Source: JABABD01 sp965530995 | GTDB taxonomy: Bacteria > Bacteroidota > Bacteroidia > Flavobacteriales > Flavobacteriaceae | Direction: 5' to 3' | NCBI GenBank assembly: GCA_965530995.1 | Contig: CBESOB010000138.1 | Location: forward strand, 1-7,953 | Length of the DNA: 7,953 nucleotides | In this document: one piece after another, positions 1 to 5,630 of the stretch | How positions within the stretch are numbered: the first letter of the stretch is position 1 | Layout of the letters: every line of letters begins with the position of its first letter | The notes under the pieces: generated by a model | What the model was told of the DNA's origin: nothing | Databases searched by the model: none | What the model saw: only the letters and a program-made list of their open reading frames with translations | Position numbers and translations under genes: made by a program

Positions 1-75
1 TACCTTTTTCCTTTCGAAGCGTCGAAAATTCAGCGTGGTAGAGAAATCATCCCTGAAGACTTGCAATTTACTTAA
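1..75 (+). CDS. C-terminal fragment of an unidentified protein (5' end outside window)
   Basis: Frame 1 is open from the first base and ends at a TAA at 73-75, giving 24 residues that finish ...REIIPEDLQFT. The composition is ordinary for the end of a soluble protein. The frame stops 21 bases before the stop codon of the convergent minus-strand gene, a normal tail-to-tail spacing in a compact genome, and without it the left edge would be unexplained. I do not recognise the family from so short a tail. No hairpin followed by a T-tract is visible between the two convergent genes. The call is an inference from the open frame and the spacing, so it could still be chance. Confidence 0.5.
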   Translation, partial: YLFPFEASKIQRGREIIPEDLQFT

Positions 76-96
76 ATAAAATGGCTAGATAAAATG

Positions 97-483
97 TTAA
101 TCTGGAATTTTTGACGCCAGAGACGAAACCTGAAGTTCAAGCCTCTTTATTTCTCGTATTATAGCATTTTTATCCATTTGCATCCAAGCAAATATCTTTA
201 GCATACTCATGCCTATCAAGAACATTAATGATCCAGCTCCCCATTTAATGAGCTCGTTGGTTTCCTGCGTTTCAAAGAACATTATGATGCAATACACAAA
301 CAATCCGAAGAAAATAAGTGTCGAAATATTCATTACTACTATGATCCAAGCATTTTTACCTGTAAACAGACCGCCTAACATTCCAAAAACGCTTTGCTCG
401 TCCAACTCATCATAGAACTTTGCTTCTTCTTGGGTCAGTGTTTCTTTAATTAATTTGTCGATGTCTTCGATGTTATTTTTCAT
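97..483 (-). CDS. DUF6768-type two-helix membrane protein encoded beside an ECF sigma factor
   Basis: This 128-residue protein has an acidic N-terminal segment (about 5-30), a short GMLGGLF stretch (34-40), two hydrophobic helices (about 45-70 and 80-100) and a charged, heptad-like C-terminal helix (about 104-124). Length, layout and context match the DUF6768 family of Bacteroidota, recognised from memory. Function is unknown. Its ATG lies inside the 3' end of the sigma factor gene (11-nt overlap, 473-483), so the two are almost certainly co-transcribed and translationally coupled. The position suggests a regulator or membrane tether of the sigma factor. It lacks the His/Cys zinc motif of classical ZAS anti-sigma factors, and no sigma-binding domain is recognisable, so that role is only inferred. 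It is the last gene of the operon. Confidence 0.85.
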   Translation of the reverse strand: MKNNIEDIDKLIKETLTQEEAKFYDELDEQSVFGMLGGLFTGKNAWIIVVMNISTLIFFGLFVYCIIMFFETQETNELIKWGAGSLMFLIGMSMLKIFAWMQMDKNAIIREIKRLELQVSSLASKIPD

Positions 484-1024
484 GATTTTTGTTTTTTAAT
501 GATTTCTTTAAATTTTCTCTCGCATGAAACAGTCTTGATTTCGCCGTTCCTGTGCTAATGTTCAATAATTCACTTATTTCTTTTAACGAATACTCTTCTA
601 CATAAAATAACTTTATGACTTCTTGCTGATGCACTGATAATCCGTTTATGCATTTTAGTAACGTGATTTTCAAGTTATATCTATCAACCTCAGATTCAAC
701 AACAGTCTCTCTATCATAATCCTTTGCATATTCTTCTTGATTCTTTCTTTTTCTGCTGCCTTTACGCAATTCATCCAAAGATTTAGAATACACGATCCTT
801 AAAGCCCAACTCCCAAAACTGTTAATATCCTTCAGCGTATGCATTCTACTAATTATTGTAGTCCAACAATCTTGAGCAATGTCTTTGGCTAGGTCAGCAT
901 CATTAAGGATCCAATAGGCTTTATTACAAAATGGTTTATGCCAACGTCTCACTAGTTTTGCTAATGCTATCTGATTCCCAGATTTATATTCTGAAACTAA
1001 CTGAGCGTCAATCTTCTTATCCAT
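473..1024 (-). CDS. ECF-type RNA polymerase sigma-70 factor
   Basis: This 183-residue protein has the two-domain layout of extracytoplasmic-function sigma factors, which direct RNA polymerase to a small set of promoters. Sigma region 2 spans about residues 8-90, with the core-binding and -10 recognition pattern (DLAKDIAQDCW at 44-54, then F70-GSW-LRI). A charged linker (about 91-118) leads to region 4 (about 120-177), where the helix-turn-helix that reads the -35 is SLKEISELLNISTGTAKSRL (146-165). Length is normal for the family. The start codon overlaps the end of the upstream SRPBCC gene by 8 nt and the stop overlaps the start of the membrane protein by 11 nt, so the three form one tightly coupled operon. 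Regulation by the downstream membrane protein is plausible but unproven, and the target promoters cannot be told from the sequence. Confidence 0.93.
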   Translation of the reverse strand: MDKKIDAQLVSEYKSGNQIALAKLVRRWHKPFCNKAYWILNDADLAKDIAQDCWTTIISRMHTLKDINSFGSWALRIVYSKSLDELRKGSRKRKNQEEYAKDYDRETVVESEVDRYNLKITLLKCINGLSVHQQEVIKLFYVEEYSLKEISELLNISTGTAKSRLFHARENLKKSLKNKNHEK

Positions 1025-1577
1025 TTTGAAGCGTTGTCGCTTTTACACGCGTTTTATTGATCGTGATAAATATCCATCGCCATAATTTCACCCAAGCACT
1101 CCATTTTGACACCTTTTTCTCATCTGAAAAATAATTCTCAATATTGTCTAAAGCATCTTCAATTAAGGCATCATGAAGCCATCTAATAAAAACTAGCCAT
1201 TGAATAGTAGCGATGCCATGTGTTTTCATATTGATAGTATGACGTACTTCTGTCTTATTTGAATCTATTGCTGAAATTCTAAATTTATGAAAACCATGAA
1301 ACCCTTTTGGGCTTGTAAACTGGAATTCAATGCCATTCTCTGAGTTATAATCGACAATAGTATACCTAATGATTCCATGTCCACCTTTGGAGCCTAATTT
1401 AAGTCCATCTTTAAATTTCATTGCTGACCATTTATCAATAGGCCAAATAATGTCATCCTTGGATGCTAGTTTTTCAATGAGTTTCGAAATCTCCTTCTTA
1501 GGTTGATCAATATTGCGTTTATGGTGGTTGCTAACATTCATATACTTTAAAGACGTCAAAAAATGAAAAAGGTTCAT
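1017..1577 (-). CDS. SRPBCC (START/Bet v1-like) domain protein
   Basis: The 186 residues fit an SRPBCC-fold protein, a helix-grip fold that binds hydrophobic ligands. An N-terminal strand (VSNHHKRNIDQP, about 15-26) is followed by a helix (27-39), W45 and W50, a glycine turn GSKGGHG (62-68), alternating beta strands (IRYTIVDY, IEFQFTSPKGF, HKFRISAI, EVRHTINMKT), then a long C-terminal helix (about 125-151) and a basic, Trp-rich tail. The ligand is unknown. Two starts are possible: ATG at 1577 or ATG at 1541 (residue 13). The residues before M13 (MNLFHFLTSLKY) precede the first domain strand and may be untranslated, so 1541 is a serious alternative. It is the first gene of the operon with the sigma factor, overlapping it by 8 nt. 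Family assignment is by fold-level pattern and is moderately sure. Confidence 0.78.
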   Translation of the reverse strand: MNLFHFLTSLKYMNVSNHHKRNIDQPKKEISKLIEKLASKDDIIWPIDKWSAMKFKDGLKLGSKGGHGIIRYTIVDYNSENGIEFQFTSPKGFHGFHKFRISAIDSNKTEVRHTINMKTHGIATIQWLVFIRWLHDALIEDALDNIENYFSDEKKVSKWSAWVKLWRWIFITINKTRVKATTLQNG

Positions 1578-1583
1578 TTTAAT

Positions 1584-1591
1584 TAAAGATA
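1584..1591 (-). promoter_or_regulatory. Possible -7 element for the SRPBCC-sigma-DUF6768 operon
   Basis: On the minus strand TATCTTTA lies 6 nt upstream of the ATG at 1577. It matches the Bacteroidota -7 consensus TAnnTTTG except for the last base. No TTG is present at the usual distance upstream, so support is weak. If real, transcription would start at or next to 1577, which would favour the internal start at 1541. Confidence 0.3.
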
Positions 1592-1626
1592 ATTGAATTA
1601 AGATGAAAATTGTTTTGAGCGATTCT

Positions 1627-1634
1627 TATTTTTG
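1627..1634 (+). promoter_or_regulatory. rlmD: Bacteroidota-type -7 promoter element of rlmD
   Basis: TATTTTTG is an exact match to the TAnnTTTG -7 consensus used by the primary sigma factor of Bacteroidota. It ends 4 nt before the ATG at 1639, so the predicted transcript would start at or within a few bases of that codon, giving a leaderless or near-leaderless mRNA. The only nearby TTG is at 1610-1612, 14 nt upstream of the element, closer than the usual -33 spacing. The element argues against the ATG at 1603, which lies upstream of it. Confidence 0.55.
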
Positions 1635-1638
1635 CGCC

Positions 1639-3048
1639 ATGTCCAGAAGAAAAACTAAACAGGTCTTTACAAATATTGAAGTCATTGACGCGGGTGCCAA
1701 AGGAAAATGCGTTGCGAAAGCTCCAGATGGTCGTGTCATATTCTTGAACAATGCTGTTCCAGGTGATGTCGTGGACGTGCAGACTTTCAAGAAGCGTAAA
1801 GCCTATTATGAAGGTAAGGCGATTGTGTTTCATACCTTGTCTGAAAAGCGAACGGATCCTGCCTGCGAGCATTTCGGGACCTGTGGTGGGTGTAAATGGC
1901 AGCATATGGGCTATAAGGATCAACTGTTTTATAAACAGAAGGAGATAGTTAACAACCTAACAAGAATAGGGCATTTAGAGCTACCAGAAGTCTCTACGAT
2001 TCTTGGTGCATCAGAACAGTATTTTTATCGAAATAAAATGGAGTTTTCATTTAGTGATAGCCGATGGTTAACCTTAGAGGAAATTCAATCTGACCGAGAT
2101 CTAGGAAACAGAAATGCGTTAGGATTCCATATCCCGGGTATGTGGGACAAGATTCTGGATGTGAAAAAATGTCATTTACAAGCGGACCCTTCAAATGCCA
2201 TTCGGAATTTCATAAAAGAATTTGCGATTAATAATGAACTAGAATTCTTTAATACCAGAAACCAACTTGGTTTATTAAGAACCCTAATGATTCGTAATAC
2301 GAGCATTGGAGAGGTTATGGTATTGATTCAATTTTTTACAGAAGACATGGCGCAACGTGAGTTGTTACTCAATGCCATTTCCCAACAATTCCCAGAAATC
2401 ACTTCACTTCAATATGTCATTAATGGCAAAGCCAATGATACGATCTATGATCAAGAGGTAATTTGCTATAACGGTCGAGATCATATTTTTGAGGAAATGG
2501 AAGGGTTGCGATTCAAGATCAATGCGAAGTCCTTTTATCAGACCAATTCCCTACAGGCTTATGAACTGTACAAAGTTACGCGCAACTTTGCCGGACTTAA
2601 AGGTGATGAATTGGTGTATGACTTATATACAGGAACAGGCACTATTGCGCAATTCGTGGCTAAGAACGCCAAGAACGTTATCGGTGTTGAATCGGTTCCT
2701 GAAGCTATTGAAGCCGCCAAAGAAAACGCACAATTAAATGGGATTGACAACGTTGACTTTTACGTGGGTGACATGAAAAACGTATTCAATGATGATTTCA
2801 TTGCGACACATGGAAAACCAGACGTCATAATTACGGATCCTCCACGAGATGGTATGCATAAGGATGTGGTACAACAAATATTGAAAATTGCTCCTAAAAC
2901 CATAGTTTATGTAAGCTGTAATAGCGCTACACAAGCTAGAGACCTCTCGTTAATGAAAGACGAATACGAGATCATGAAAGTACAGCCTGTAGATATGTTT
3001 CCACAGACATTTCATTGTGAAAATGTCGTACTTTTGAAGAAAATATAA
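1639..3048 (+). CDS. rlmD: 23S rRNA (uracil-5-)-methyltransferase, RlmD/RumA family
   Basis: This enzyme transfers a methyl group from S-adenosylmethionine to C5 of a uracil in 23S rRNA (U1939 in E. coli RlmD). Numbering from the ATG at 1639 (469 residues), an N-terminal TRAM RNA-binding domain covers about 8-65. Iron-sulfur cluster cysteines are C76, C82 and C85 (CEHFGTCGGC) and C178. The SAM motif is YDLYTGTGTI (327-336), followed by TDPPRDG (399-405). The catalytic nucleophile is C427 in YVSCNSATQARDL and the general base is E461 near the C-terminus. All key residues are present. The frame could start 36 nt earlier at 1603, but those 12 residues are atypical and a -7 promoter element lies between the two ATGs. 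In some bacteria one homologue methylates two uracils, so the exact site is not certain. Confidence 0.95.
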   Translation: MSRRKTKQVFTNIEVIDAGAKGKCVAKAPDGRVIFLNNAVPGDVVDVQTFKKRKAYYEGKAIVFHTLSEKRTDPACEHFGTCGGCKWQHMGYKDQLFYKQKEIVNNLTRIGHLELPEVSTILGASEQYFYRNKMEFSFSDSRWLTLEEIQSDRDLGNRNALGFHIPGMWDKILDVKKCHLQADPSNAIRNFIKEFAINNELEFFNTRNQLGLLRTLMIRNTSIGEVMVLIQFFTEDMAQRELLLNAISQQFPEITSLQYVINGKANDTIYDQEVICYNGRDHIFEEMEGLRFKINAKSFYQTNSLQAYELYKVTRNFAGLKGDELVYDLYTGTGTIAQFVAKNAKNVIGVESVPEAIEAAKENAQLNGIDNVDFYVGDMKNVFNDDFIATHGKPDVIITDPPRDGMHKDVVQQILKIAPKTIVYVSCNSATQARDLSLMKDEYEIMKVQPVDMFPQTFHCENVVLLKKI

Positions 3049-3073
3049 ATTGAGAAAATAACAAACATGTTAA

Positions 3074-3111
3074 ATGCGTTACGCAATTACCATATAAACA
3101 ATTAAACGCAT
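3074..3111 (+). other. Inverted repeat between rlmD and the DUF6452 gene
   Basis: ATGCGTT at 3074-3080 can pair with AACGCAT at 3105-3111 across a 24-nt loop. A competing small hairpin, TGCGT-T-ACGCA (3075-3085), uses the same left arm. A short T-run (3116-3120) follows. It could be a weak attenuator or a protein-binding site in the 78-nt gap, but the stem is too short and the loop too long for a convincing intrinsic terminator. Confidence 0.25.
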
Positions 3112-3126
3112 CCACATTTTTATTGC

Positions 3127-3675
3127 ATGAGAAAATTTCAAATATCAAACTCATTAATTTTAATTGTTTCAAGCTTGCTCTTATTGAACGCTTGCGAACG
3201 TGATGATATTTGTGCTGAAAGCACTCCCACAACTCCGAATGCAATCATTACGTTTTACGATGTAGCCAATAATGAGACCTTAAAATCTGTTACTGGATTA
3301 AGGATAATCGGCGATGGACAAGAAGATGCGTTACCAACAGTGAATGTTGTTACTACAGATTCGATTGCCATTCCTCTGAGAACCAATATGAATTCAACTA
3401 TATATACCTTCCATAAGAATTACACTATTGATGACAATGGTACTCCAGACGACCCGACTGATGATGTGATCGGTGGCAATCCGGATATCGTGACGATCAC
3501 TTATGCCCCAGAAGAAATTTATGTTTCCAGGGCATGTGGATTCAAAACTATTTTCAGGAATTTTACGATTGAGGTAGAAGATGATGGAGATAACTGGATC
3601 CAGACAATTTTAAGAGTAGTAGATAACATAACTATAGAGAATGAAAACCAAGCTCATATCAACATTAGGCATTAG
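3127..3675 (+). CDS. DUF6452 family lipoprotein
   Basis: The 182-residue product begins with a lipoprotein signal: basic MRK, a hydrophobic stretch (9-20) and the lipobox LNAC with C23 as the predicted lipidated residue. The acidic residues just after it (ERDD, 24-27) resemble the charged export signals that send Bacteroidota lipoproteins to the cell surface, so surface exposure is possible. The body is beta-rich, contains an Asp-rich loop (102-113) and the conserved-looking VSRACGFK segment (133-140). C29 and C137 could form a disulfide. The pattern and the position between rlmD and a DUF6048 gene fit the DUF6452 family, recognised from memory; function is unknown. The end of the gene overlaps the next by 35 nt, so the two proteins are probably made together. 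It lies 78 nt after rlmD and may be read from the same transcript. Confidence 0.85.
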   Translation: MRKFQISNSLILIVSSLLLLNACERDDICAESTPTTPNAIITFYDVANNETLKSVTGLRIIGDGQEDALPTVNVVTTDSIAIPLRTNMNSTIYTFHKNYTIDDNGTPDDPTDDVIGGNPDIVTITYAPEEIYVSRACGFKTIFRNFTIEVEDDGDNWIQTILRVVDNITIENENQAHINIRH

Positions 3676-4369
3676 CATACTGCTCTTGCTGATGTCCTTA
3701 TCAGCTATGGCCCAGGATCAAGATACCACTGACCAAGTAATTAGCGATAGTTTAAAAATCACCAATCGATATGGCGTTCGTTTAGGTGGGGATCTAAGTA
3801 AATTAATTCGTACGGTGTTGGATGATGACTATAAAGGCTTTGAAGTCATGGGAGATTATAGACTAACTAAACGCATTTATATTGCTGGCGAAATAGGTTT
3901 AGAAGAAAAAACCACCAATAGTGAATTCCTTAGTAGTACGGCAAACGGAAGTTATTTTAAAGCGGGGATGGATTACAATAGTTTTGATAATTGGTTTGGG
4001 ATGGAAAATGCCATCTACGGTGGCATAAGAGTTGGTGCTAGTACCTTTAAACAAACCATCAATAGTTTTACTGTTTATAACACGAACCAATATTGGGGAG
4101 AGCAATTCACATCAACAACACCGCAAGAATTTAGTGGACTTACAGCTTTGTGGTCTGAACTAATTATTGGTTTAAAAGCTGAAGTGATGCCTAATCTTTA
4201 CCTCGGTCTCAATGCACAGCTTAAAGTGCTTATATCCGAAGATCAAACTTCTAATTTTGAGAATATATTCATCCCTGGATTTAACAAAACATTTGATAGT
4301 GGTAGATTTGGCGTTGGTTACGGCTATAACATTTCCTACCTGATCCCACTCTATAAAAAGGAGAAATAG
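3641..4369 (+). CDS. DUF6048 family outer-membrane beta-barrel protein
   Basis: The 242-residue protein starts with a Sec signal peptide (MKTK, hydrophobic 9-20, likely cut after AMA at 22-24) and continues with amphipathic strands separated by short turns, such as YGVRLGGDL (44-52), IYIAGEIGLEE (79-89), AIYGGIRVGAS (124-134), SELIIGLKAEV (172-182), LYLGLNAQLKVLI (186-198) and FGVGYGYNISYLIPLY (223-238). The C-terminal strand is aromatic-rich, as in outer-membrane barrels. This matches the DUF6048 family, whose function is unknown. The ATG lies 35 nt inside the end of the DUF6452 lipoprotein gene, and AGAGA just upstream (3636-3640) may help initiation. The pairing suggests a lipoprotein plus barrel complex in the outer membrane, which is an inference from gene order and predicted location. 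Confidence 0.85.
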   Translation: MKTKLISTLGISILLLLMSLSAMAQDQDTTDQVISDSLKITNRYGVRLGGDLSKLIRTVLDDDYKGFEVMGDYRLTKRIYIAGEIGLEEKTTNSEFLSSTANGSYFKAGMDYNSFDNWFGMENAIYGGIRVGASTFKQTINSFTVYNTNQYWGEQFTSTTPQEFSGLTALWSELIIGLKAEVMPNLYLGLNAQLKVLISEDQTSNFENIFIPGFNKTFDSGRFGVGYGYNISYLIPLYKKEK

Positions 4370-4440
4370 CGATTTAAACCTGATTTATATCATAGTTTCT
4401 GCAGAGGAATATAAGGACCTTTACCCTAAATAATTTCATC

Positions 4441-4971
4441 ATGAAAACACTAAGAATCGTTACGTTACTTTCGCTTTTTATACTTTTTAACTGCGCTGCA
4501 CCGACCAATCTTTCTTCAGATTTTGATGAATCCATTGAGTTTGACTCCTACGCCACATTTGTGCTTTGTATAGATGATCTTTTTGTTGAGAATACTAGTT
4601 ATCCTAATTACGACAATAAGGAAGTACGTCAACTTATCGGTAACGAAATTGAAGTCCAAATGGAACAAAGAGGTCATAAAACTAATGTAATGAAGCCTGA
4701 ATTGCAAGCTGGGTTTAGGATTCTGTTAAGTCATGAAGAGGTCATATTCACGAATTGCGATGTGCAAACAGAGTATGAATATTGGAAAACCTGTACTATC
4801 AATAAAGAGATCTATACCAGAGAAACATTGGTCCTCTATATCTCTGACATAGACAAGAATCAAGTTATCTGGCAAGCCAAGATAGATTGTGATCTTAATC
4901 GCCCTAAAAAAGGATTACAGGAATATGTAAGTGAACTTGTTGCAGAAGTCTATAAGGAGTATCCTAGGTAA
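4441..4971 (+). CDS. DUF4136-like lipoprotein
   Basis: This 176-residue protein has a lipoprotein signal: MKTLR, a hydrophobic segment (6-16) and a LFNC lipobox with lipidated C18. The remainder follows the DUF4136 pattern: an early FDSYATFVL strand (34-42), a helix ending in a Gly turn (EVRQLIGNEIEVQMEQRG, 61-78), a strand after PEL (86-88), then paired strands ETLVLYISDID (128-138) and NQVIWQAKID (140-149), and a C-terminal helix (158-172). Function is unknown; family members are small periplasmic or outer-membrane lipoproteins. Four cysteines remain after lipidation (C43, C106, C118, C150), enough for two disulfides. The gene starts 71 nt after the DUF6048 gene, without a clear terminator, promoter or Shine-Dalgarno sequence between them, so co-transcription is possible. 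Family assignment is by pattern and is moderate. Confidence 0.75.
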   Translation: MKTLRIVTLLSLFILFNCAAPTNLSSDFDESIEFDSYATFVLCIDDLFVENTSYPNYDNKEVRQLIGNEIEVQMEQRGHKTNVMKPELQAGFRILLSHEEVIFTNCDVQTEYEYWKTCTINKEIYTRETLVLYISDIDKNQVIWQAKIDCDLNRPKKGLQEYVSELVAEVYKEYPR

Positions 4972-5010
4972 TGCAAGATCAAAACTAACTCTCAATAAAA
5001 GTTTATTTTG

Positions 5011-5018
5011 TATCTTTT
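5011..5018 (+). promoter_or_regulatory. Possible -7 element upstream of the DinB-like gene
   Basis: TATCTTTT matches TAnnTTTG except for the last base and lies 27 nt upstream of the ATG at 5046, leaving room for a short leader. A pyrimidine run continues from it to 5024. No TTG is found at the expected distance upstream, so this is a weak candidate. Confidence 0.3.
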
Positions 5019-5045
5019 TTTTTCAAACTCAAAAAGTTACACGAA

Positions 5046-5573
5046 ATGACTAAAGATGATATTGTTCTTTTACTAGAAGAAAAACATCAAACACTTCTCA
5101 ATTGGTTGCAAAACCAAGACATTGACAAATGGGAAATTGGTCCAGAGGGCAAATGGACCACTGGACAGCATGCACTTCATCTATTACAAAGTTATACGAT
5201 TCTTAACAATGCCATGAGTATGCCCAAATTCCTATTGAAGTATAAATTTGGGACGAATAATCGTGAGGTACGGGAATACAACACAGTGATGAGCCGATAT
5301 GTCGAACGATTGGCAGATTTGCCTGCAGGTACTGAATTCCAGCCTTCAAAAAATATGAACGTACCCAGAATCAATGATAAATCATATATCTTGAATCGAC
5401 TGCAAGTAGAAAGCAAGAAATTACAGCACAAGACCAATAAATGGAAAGACAAAGATCTCGATAATCTCATTATTCCACATCCACTCATGGGTAAGATGCC
5501 AGTTCGCGAAATCGTGATGTGGACAGCCTACCACGTCGAACATCATACGAAACAATTACAAGAAAAATATTAA
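5046..5573 (+). CDS. DinB-fold (DinB/YfiT superfamily) putative metal-dependent protein
   Basis: The 175-residue protein fits the four-helix DinB/YfiT fold, whose members include metal-dependent thiol transferases and other small enzymes. The three metal-binding histidines are visible: H45 in the helix after the WTTGQH motif (W37), and H163 and H167 in the C-terminal YHVEHH segment (162-167). W159 and the MGKMPVREIVMWTAYHVEHH region are typical of the last helix. Length is normal for the family. There is no signal peptide, so it should be cytoplasmic. The substrate cannot be predicted. It follows the DUF4136 gene by 74 nt, with a weak promoter-like element in the gap, so it may be a separate transcription unit. 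Its stop is 57 nt from that of the convergent GDPD-like gene. Confidence 0.85.
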   Translation: MTKDDIVLLLEEKHQTLLNWLQNQDIDKWEIGPEGKWTTGQHALHLLQSYTILNNAMSMPKFLLKYKFGTNNREVREYNTVMSRYVERLADLPAGTEFQPSKNMNVPRINDKSYILNRLQVESKKLQHKTNKWKDKDLDNLIIPHPLMGKMPVREIVMWTAYHVEHHTKQLQEKY

Positions 5574-5630
5574 TTGAAGAAGTTCAAGAATTCACAAAAG
5601 AAATTTGTCGAAATAAAATTGGAATTGTAG

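Noticed and set aside
97..483. Classical zinc-binding (ZAS) anti-sigma factor
   Set aside because: There is no HxxxCxxC motif and two membrane helices rather than one; only the genomic position is suggestive.
1603..1605. ATG as the rlmD start
   Set aside because: The 12 extra residues are unlike the family's N-terminus and a -7 promoter element lies downstream of this codon.
1579..1923. Minus-strand open frame opposite the start of rlmD
   Set aside because: It lies antisense to the well-supported TRAM and iron-sulfur region of rlmD, and its translation has no recognisable domain.
2972..3244. Minus-strand 90-codon frame spanning the rlmD-DUF6452 gap
   Set aside because: It overlaps the ends of two convincing genes on the other strand and its product has no coding-like pattern; treated as a chance frame.
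5574..5587. TTGAA-GAAG-TTCAA hairpin after the DinB-like gene as a terminator
   Set aside because: Only a 5-bp, AT-rich stem without a following T-tract on either strand; too weak to call.
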